Below are positions 57,936-64,000 of a stretch of DNA of 64,000 bases, piece after piece; within the stretch, counting starts at the first letter, position 1; each line of letters begins with the position of its first letter. The translations under genes and the position numbers were made by a program. The stretch is from Ochotona curzoniae (lineage: Eukaryota > Chordata > Mammalia > Lagomorpha > Ochotonidae). Where the stretch lies: contig NW_024467121.1 of the NCBI RefSeq assembly GCF_017591425.1, positions 16,256,707-16,320,706 on the forward strand, written 5' to 3'. The notes beneath the pieces were generated by a model. The model was not told where the DNA came from, ran no database searches, and saw nothing but the letters and a program-made list of their open reading frames with translations.

Positions 57936-58444
57936 GTGTCTCTTTCTACCCAGCAAGTCGCATGTTTTCCCTTGAGATCTAATGCTGAGACAGGCACCCA
58001 TTCCGGCAAGATGCCCAAGTCATCTCCTGCATTATGCATTGTGTACATATTTCTCAGAATACTCCAGGGCATTCTGCTAGGAAAGGGTAAGTGTGCATGT
58101 TGAAGTTCTTTTCTTCTCCCCCATCCTTTTACTTGTTCTTATTGAGAAGAAAATACATATATTCCCACACCTGTCTGCTCTATCCACCCTGTATCTCTGT
58201 CTTTTTTCAAACAAAAAAATCTTGAAGGTTGACTTTCTGGCCTTATTTATATAGCATGATTCTAGAATCTTCTGTCATAGATTTTTTTTTTTAAATTTTA
58301 CAATCCTCTTCAAATGACCTTTAAGGTAAGCAAATAACTATTATGCAGTAGGTGTGACTGACACAAGGTATTTGATAGCTCTAACTCAGCTGTCTTCAAT
58401 GGGTTGTTAATTTTAGTTTGGGGATTAACAAAGCTTAATAGGAA
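57936..58444. other. Unassigned DNA
   Basis: No recognised feature. Confidence 0.5.
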
Positions 58445-58755
58445 TCAGTGGGTTATTCTGCCACTTAAGATGTGAATATGCCACACTGCAGAGCTGGTTT
58501 CAATCTCAGATGCTACATTTCTGACACAGCTTCTGGTTAATTTGCCTAGGAAGGCAGTCAGTGATGATCTGGGTGCTTGGGCCCATACCACTCATACAGC
58601 AGGCAAGGGTGGAGTCCCTGGCTTTGGCTTGGCCCAGCCCTCACTATTGCAGACATCTGAGGAGTGAACCAGCAGATGTAAGAACTCTTGAGTCGCAATC
58701 TTGCCTTGTCACTTTGTCTTTCAAATAAATAAATTAAAATAAAATAATATTTTAA
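58445..58755 (+). repeat. CSINE, old rabbit-like type
   Basis: Plus-strand copy with CACACTGCAGAGCTGGTTTC, CTAGGAAGGCAGTCAGTGAT, GTGAACCAGCAGATGTAAGA and CTTTCAAATAAATAAATTA. Confidence 0.85.
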
Positions 58756-59039
58756 AGAGTTTGATCAAAGGCAGAAAATATCAATTAGCCAGAGGGAAGC
58801 AGAACTACTGGTGAAACCAATTATTATTCTCACTAGGAGACACAACATGTCAAATAATCTTAATAAACTTCCTAACAGACCATTTTTAAGACAATGTGGT
58901 ATATGGAAAAATGTTTTCATTTTGTAGTTGAAGAATACATATCAATCAAATAGTAGAGTTAAAAAAGGAACTTGGTAGTCTGGACTCAAACATTATTCTC
59001 TTCCCCCAAAAATATTCTGATTTACCTATATGGCCATGC
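58756..59039. other. Unassigned spacer
   Basis: No recognised feature. Confidence 0.5.
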
Positions 59040-59420
59040 CCTGCAATGGATTTTCCCATGTAAAAATCTAATCTAACTTAAATGTCCTCAAAAAATTCAT
59101 TTGTTGAAATTCTAATACCAAAGGTGATGTATTACATTGTAGAATATTGGGGAAGCAACTGGGCTTTGTGGGTGAAGCTTTCATCAATAAGACTGGCTTA
59201 TTTGGAAAAGAGACCGCAAAAACCCTAACACCCACTTTATACCAAATGAGAATACAAAGGGATTGTCACCTATAACTCAGCAGAAAGCCCCCGTGAGAAG
59301 CAGATCATCTTGGCACCCTGCTTTTAGATTCCCATCAATGACAGAAGGGACAAATATATTTCTGCTGCTGACACACATCTGTTTACACTCAGAAATAAAA
59401 TACCAACTATGCCTTATGCT
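59040..59420 (+). repeat. MaLR-type solo LTR (MST-like)
   Basis: AAAATTCATTTGTTGAAATT, CTAATACCAAAGGTGATG, TGGGTGAAGCTTTCATCAAT, AAGACTGGCTTATTTGG and CACCCTGCTTTTAGATTCCC follow the MST LTR order. Orientation is opposite to the fragment at 57800. Confidence 0.8.
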
Positions 59421-59716
59421 GTAGATAGTGTCTATTTTGTACATTGCTCTCTAAATAAAGTTTAACTGAGAATCATGAAAACTGGCTTAAACCTTTTAAA
59501 TCAGAAATAAAAAGTTATCAGCAAATGTTTTCCAAAGTAACAGACTATATCTAGCTATATTTCATGTCTCACTTTTCTTAAGACTTATGCAAAATTCCTA
59601 TAATGCTAGGCATCTTCATAGCATGGTGGTCTCAAGGAATCTGCACAGAAAATCAAGGATCCTTAGTGGCTTTTTGGTCTCCTATGAACAAGAATCAAAA
59701 GCCGAAACTGTCTAAC
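59421..59716. other. Unassigned spacer
   Basis: No recognised feature. Confidence 0.5.
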
Positions 59717-59945
59717 CTTCCACCCTGTGTCTCCGGTATCCTATATAAGCACAAGTTTGTGTCTCTGCTGCTCCACTTCTGATCTAACTTGCTCCTTATG
59801 GCATAGGAAAGCAGTACAGGATGGTTCAAGTCCTTGGGACCCTACAAATCCACATGGCAGACCTGGAAGAGGCTCCTTGCTCCGAACTTTGTATCACTTC
59901 CACTCTGGCCATTGTGGTCATTGGAGAGTGAAAATTCACTTAATT
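59717..59945 (+). repeat. CSINE, both ends truncated
   Basis: Plus-strand copy with TTGCTCCTTATGGCATAGG, AAAGCAGTACAGGATGGTTC, CAGACCTGGAAGAGGCTCC and TCATTGGAGAGTGAAAATTC. The tail is missing. Confidence 0.85.
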
Positions 59946-60407
59946 GTGGAATTTAATTACAAGTAACTTATTTTCTGTATCTTTTTTTCAATATTTATAG
60001 ACATTTTAGGTAATGATTAAAAAATCAAGGAAAAAATGATGAATCTCCAAAATATTTTGGCTAAATGTTAGTGTTATAGAAAGAAATGTGTCAGTTTTAA
60101 CATCATAAACCATATATAGCACATGCAAGAAGATACCATCAAGAAGTAATCTTTCCAAAGACACTTTCTTAGCACAAAATCACATTTCATTTTTTAGAAA
60201 TTGAACGCAAAAATATTTTAACATGTCAGTAATGTCCTAAGCAGGATTCTTGTAAACAAATTAATGTGTATTTCAGGTTATTTGCTAATTATACTCAGTA
60301 TGCACATAACACATTTTTAATATCTCTTTTATGTATTTCTAAGATGGCAAATGCTGTTCCTGCTCACAACATATTACACTCACTCTATATTTTCTTTTTT
60401 ATCTTTT
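59946..60407. other. Unassigned AT-rich DNA
   Basis: No gene or repeat recognised. Confidence 0.5.
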
Positions 60408-60712
60408 AAAAGATTTGTTTACTTTTATTGAAAGCAAGATTTACAGTGAGGACAAACGGATCTCCCATCCACTGGTTCACTGCTCAAGTGGCTGCAACCA
60501 TCAGAGTTAAGCCCATCTGAAGCCATGACCCAGGAGCTAGGGGTGTCTTCCAGGTCTCCCACGCAGGTATAGGGTCCCAAGGTTTTGGACTGTCCTTGAC
60601 TGCTTTCTCAGGCCACAAGCAGGGAGCTGGATGGGAAGCAGGACCAGCAATCATATGTGATCCCTGTGTGTGCAAGGCAAGGATTTAACCACTGAGTCAT
60701 CACAGGGGCCTT
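60408..60712 (-). repeat. CSINE, full length
   Basis: Minus-strand copy: AAAGATTTGTTTACTTTTAT, CTCCCATCCACTGGTTCACT, GTCTCCCACGCAGGTATAGG, GGGAGCTGGATGGGAAGCAG and TTAACCACTGAGTCATCACA. Confidence 0.94.
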
Positions 60713-61582
60713 CTACGTTAAAACTATCTTATTGTTAGGTATCCAAACGCAGTGTGAGAAAGGATACGGACAACTTCCAGGTTATATTAAAGGCAACTTA
60801 CTTTACATCAAAGTTTTTCCTGCCTTCTAATAAACAATGTTTCATGGCTAGCAGTTTATTGAGAGGGCAATAGAAATCAAGACTTTTATATGCAGTGTTT
60901 GAATTCAGAATGGTAACATGAGGCATGAATCTAGGAAAGTTTGTCATCACGTCTTTGGGAATGTATACAGAGTTCTCACATCCAGCCTGTGAGAGAAGTG
61001 AACATTTTTTAATGATTAGGTTTGAAAGAATTTTGAAAGGCAAAGGGTGAAAAAACTTAATAATGTGATTTAGGTCAACAATCAAACTCAAAAGGGAGTC
61101 AGTCCCATTTAGTGCTGATTGTCTCGAAGGTACTGTCTTCAATTTAAAAGTGATAATAGGATGGTGATAAGAAAGCAAAGTAATAGAATGAAGTGACATG
61201 TCATGGTCAAGTCTACGCCTGTGAGTCTAGAATATGGAAATTCTCAAGAACAAGTAGAATATAAAGTGTCCATGTATCTAAGGGAGTAACGTTAATGAGC
61301 GCAAGTGCTCACTCTAAAGAAACTTCACTTTTCAAATTTTTAAAAGTAACTTCATGCCACAATCATACATGATAAGCGAAAGTTAGCTCAAAATTTGTTG
61401 AAGATGTTAAAGCCACAGTTGAGAGGATAAAGTACCAAGAGAAAAAACAATGAGTGAAAATGTTCATTGTCTTAGACTAGGCAACAAATTATGTAAAATG
61501 ATGGAAAAGTATAAGAAACAAAAGAATAAAAATTAGTTAGATTTCATTCATCTTTAAAATATCTGCTTCAAAAGATGCAGAG
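60713..61582. other. Unassigned DNA with a long chance frame
   Basis: A minus frame of 133 codons at 60798-61199 is open through non-repetitive sequence. Its product is rich in Leu, Ser and Asn and shows no domain I recognise. No promoter, partner exon or polyadenylation context supports a gene. Nothing else stands out. Confidence 0.4.
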
Positions 61583-61705
61583 GTGGGTGGTTTTTGCTCT
61601 AGTGTTAAGATTCAACTTAAAAACAACAACAAAACAAACAAAAACCCTGCAGTTTCTATCAGAGTGCCTGGGTTCCAGTCTTGGCTCCCTTCCCGACTGT
61701 AGTTC
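61583..61705 (+). repeat. CSINE 5' fragment, old type
   Basis: TATCAGAGTGCCTGGGTTCC and AGTCTTGGCTCCCTTCC match the head of the rabbit-like C repeat. An AAACAACAACAAAAC run interrupts it near 61620. Confidence 0.65.
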
Positions 61706-61734
61706 ACTCACAACGTGTCCTCCAAAAAGCAGCA

Positions 61735-62080
61735 CATGACACAAGACTGGGCTTTGCCAACATTATGCTAACTGAAAGAAGTTGATCACAGAGCACCCAT
61801 AATGGATATTTTTTATTTTGCAAATGTACAGAATAGTCAAACCCACATAGAAGTTGTCTAGTTGTTATCAGGAAGTGAGTATGGGATTTAAATGGGGATA
61901 ATGTAATATTCTGGATTGTGACAGTGATGAAAATTGTACAGCTGTTTTGATAAACATAAGCCCACTGAACATCAGTGAAGAAAATAATGGCTTTGTGTAG
62001 GATAGAGCAGGCATACAAAAAGTCACACATTTGATACACACACACACATACCAACGTGATGTTTCTAAGTAGGGTAATCA
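61735..62080 (+). repeat. Old L1 3' end, sense
   Basis: TTATGCTAACTGAAAGAAG, GTACAGAATAGTCAAACCCA, TTCTGGATTGTGACAGTGAT and GAAAATTGTACAGCTG follow the 3' end of old mammalian L1 (L1M-like). The 160-codon minus frame at 61704-62186, the longest in the window, is antisense to this relic and not a gene. Confidence 0.75.
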
Positions 62081-62349
62081 CATACTCATCCTTCATGAAA
62101 GTTTTCTTGTGTCCATTTCTGTGCAGTATTATTTTTGTGTGGGTGTGTGTGCTATATGAACACATAATATGAAATCTATCAACCAAAGTTTGACAGTAAA
62201 TATTATCAAAGTTAGTTAATATAGCATCTACTGCATCAATTTATATTAGCTACAGATAATAATCTGTGAAGTTATTAATTACAGATAATAATCTGTGAAG
62301 CATATATGCAGTACTTAACTGATTTGAACATGGAAACTTTATATCCAGT
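62081..62349. other. AT-rich DNA with a direct repeat
   Basis: Contains GT-rich sequence at 62134-62152 and the 21-bp direct repeat at 62251-62300. No gene. Confidence 0.5.
62251..62300. repeat. Two 21-bp direct repeats
   Basis: The 21 bases starting TACAGATAATAATCTGTGAA occur exactly at 62251-62271 and 62280-62300. Each contains a small palindrome ACAGAT/ATCTGT around AATA. Confidence 0.95.
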
Positions 62350-63085
62350 GAACAAGAGCTACCATAAACCCTCCTGCCAGTTCCCAACAACCACCTTCAT
62401 ATTAAGCAATTCTGCTGTTTCTTTTTTTTTATATACTTCCCGTACAGCAAAAGTTGAATCATGAAATTTTGTCATTCTCTGGCTAGCTTATTTAAATTAG
62501 CATACTACCTCCAACCTCATGCTGCTACAGATGGTAGGATTCCCTTCGTAATACTGGATGAATAATATTCCATTGAGTGCACTTACTATGCTTTCTGGCA
62601 CCATTCATCTGTCAATCATTTGCACAGTTTCTGTCTGTTGGTTGTTGTGAATGCTACTGCAATGAAGGTGGAAGAAAAGATACCTTGAACACTCCTCCCT
62701 TAAACTTTGTAATATATACCAATAACGGTATTCCTGAATGCTCGATCCTGGATTAGAATATATACTTCTAATTTTGTGGAATCTTCTTAGCATTTTCCAT
62801 ATTGCTGAACTGTTTTACATCTTCAGCAATTGTATGAAAGTTTTCCAGTTTCTCCATGACCTCACCATCATCTGCTACATTTAGTTTTGTGATTTGGTTT
62901 GTAACAGCTCTTCTAAGAGATATGAGATGATATGTCATTGTGGTTTTAATTTCTTCATATCTGATAATCAGTGAGATCCAGCACCATTCCATATGTTTGT
63001 TGGTCACTTGTACAGAAACTAGAAATGTCTATTTACATCCATTGCCTATCATTTAATGAAGAACATTGTTTTTTCTGATATCTAC
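62350..63085 (-). repeat. L1 3' end, minus strand
   Basis: GGATGAATAATATTCCATTG, CACCATTCATCTGTCAATCA, TTGTTGTGAATGCTACTGCA, GAGATATGAGATGATATGTC, ATTGTGGTTTTAATTTCTTC and ATGTTTGTTGGTCACTTGTA read as antisense L1 ORF2 end in order. It converges with the sense L1 end at 61735, so two opposed L1 3' ends lie about 270 bases apart. Confidence 0.88.
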
Positions 63086-63584
63086 TGTTGTGTATTAATT
63101 AAAAGAGCAGATTTGATATTACATACTGAAAATGATGGCACGCTATATCTTTCTCATGGTAGGAAATGGCTAGTGGGATTTAAGATCAATCTGGATTGAA
63201 GAAGAATTTAAAAAATGAAGCTGAATAATTATGTGTTACAATTTGCCAACTAACTTTGTCTGATCCCACATTTAAGCAAATGCTGCAGGTTACAAGGCTC
63301 ACAATGGAAAGGACAAATAAGCCATAGTGTACATAAAAATGTGTAGGCTGGTGGACAAGGAAGAGCTCAGAATAAGCCCCTATTCACTCACCAAGCTATA
63401 GATACATACACATTTGGCAGCACCTGCCCAGAGTAAGAGTTGCTGCTTTTGAATTTCCACATAGTTCTCTAATCGTCTACTGTTCATACTGACATAAACA
63501 ATGAAGAAAAAGGAGACCGTTGCTATCCATCACCTTGTTTTCACTTCTGATACAAAGGTAGGTATTGTAATTTTGAATATTGTA
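63086..63584. other. Unassigned DNA
   Basis: No gene or recognised repeat. Confidence 0.5.
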
Positions 63585-63909
63585 GGGCCCGGTGCGATAG
63601 TATAGTGATTAAAGTCTTTGCGTTGCACGCACCTGGATCCCATATGAGCGCCGGTTCTAATCCCGGCAGCTCCACTTCCCATCCAGCTCCCTGCTTGTGG
63701 CCTGGGAAGGCAGTCGAGGACGGCCCAGAGCCTTGGGACCCTACGTCCATCTGGGAGACCTGGAAGAGGCTCCTGGTTTCAGATTGGCGCAGTTCCAGCC
63801 GTTGCAGTCACTTGGGGAGTAAATCATCGGACAGAAGATCTTCCTCTCTGTCTCTCCTCCTCTCTGTATACCTGCCATTCCAATAAAAATAAATAAATCT
63901 TTTTAAAAA
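63585..63909 (+). mobile_element. CSINE, full length, pika type
   Basis: Plus-strand copy flanked by a short ATTGTAG repeat (63579-63585 and 63910-63916, one base shared with the element start). GGGCCCGGTGCGATAGTATA is the head, GCGCCGGTTCTAATCCCGGC the B-box region, and CATTCCAATAAAAATAAATA the end. Well preserved. Frames of 69 and 93 codons over it on opposite strands are not genes. Confidence 0.96.
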
Positions 63910-63916
63910 ATTGTAG

Positions 63917-64000
63917 CAATAATAAGCATGTAATTGTGAAAATATTTGAATAAAAAACAAATGTATTACAAAATTGTAAAAAAATAAAAATAAACAAAAA
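63917..64000. other. A-rich DNA to the window end
   Basis: A-rich sequence with AAAAATAAAAATAAAC-type units at the edge. No feature can be assigned. Confidence 0.5.

Noticed and set aside
61704..62186. 160-codon minus-strand open frame, the longest in the window
   Set aside because: It runs antisense through an old L1 3' end plus CA/GT runs, and the product shows no domain.
1..64000. A bacterial-style operon, phage or defence system
   Set aside because: No long coding frames, no ribosome-binding-site pattern, and pervasive mammalian SINE, L1 and LTR sequence.

Overview
The window looks like non-coding nuclear DNA from a lagomorph, most probably a pika (Ochotona). The diagnostic signal is a tRNA-derived SINE of the lagomorph C-repeat (CSINE) family, present in about forty copies on both strands. 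Many copies carry what I recall as the pika-type ending (a GAATCATCGGA-like motif, then GGAAGATCTTCCTCTCTGTC, a CTCTGTATATCTG-like motif, CCAATAAAAATAAATAAATC and an A-rich tail). Others are older and resemble the rabbit C repeat (GTGAACCAGCAGATGGAAGA and TTTCAAATAAATAAA). The assignment to Lagomorpha is firm. The genus is inferred from remembered SINE variants.

I find no protein-coding gene, exon, rRNA or tRNA gene. The longest open frames (about 90 to 160 codons) show no recognisable domain, have no coding context, and mostly fall on repeats read in the wrong frame. The rest is AT-rich intergenic or intronic DNA built by retrotransposition: CSINEs (roughly a sixth of the window), L1 fragments of several ages, a GC-rich LINE-like untranslated region with internal reiteration, MaLR-type LTR pieces, one Tigger-type DNA transposon remnant, MIR remnants, and CA, GA, AT and TTTA microsatellites.

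Layout. 1-5 kb: old minus-strand CSINEs, a perfect 13-bp hairpin, one well preserved CSINE and a MIR. 6.3-9.4 kb: two copies of the GC-rich LINE-like element. 11.4-11.9 kb: a non-repetitive stretch that looks like a conserved non-coding element. 14.3-16.1 kb: L1 ORF2 with nested CSINEs. 19.6-21.5 kb: a minus-strand L1 interrupted by two tandem CSINEs. 23.8-25.1 kb: the best preserved CSINE, an older CSINE and the Tigger remnant. 26-33 kb: three L1 3' ends and another candidate conserved block. 34-36.6 kb: a cluster of five CSINEs. 36.6-40 kb: SINE-poor DNA with a GC-rich island. 41.6-42.5 kb: a CSINE inserted into a CA repeat inside an older CSINE. 46.1-46.6 kb: the strongest candidate conserved element. 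51-60 kb: scattered SINEs and LTRs. 61.5-64 kb: two opposed L1 ends and a late CSINE.

No genes act together here. The functional interest is in possible regulatory elements and in the record of transposition. I found no evidence for a new biological system, and I do not claim one. All repeat assignments come from recognising family sequences by eye, so boundaries are approximate (usually within 10-20 bases) except where target-site duplications fix them.
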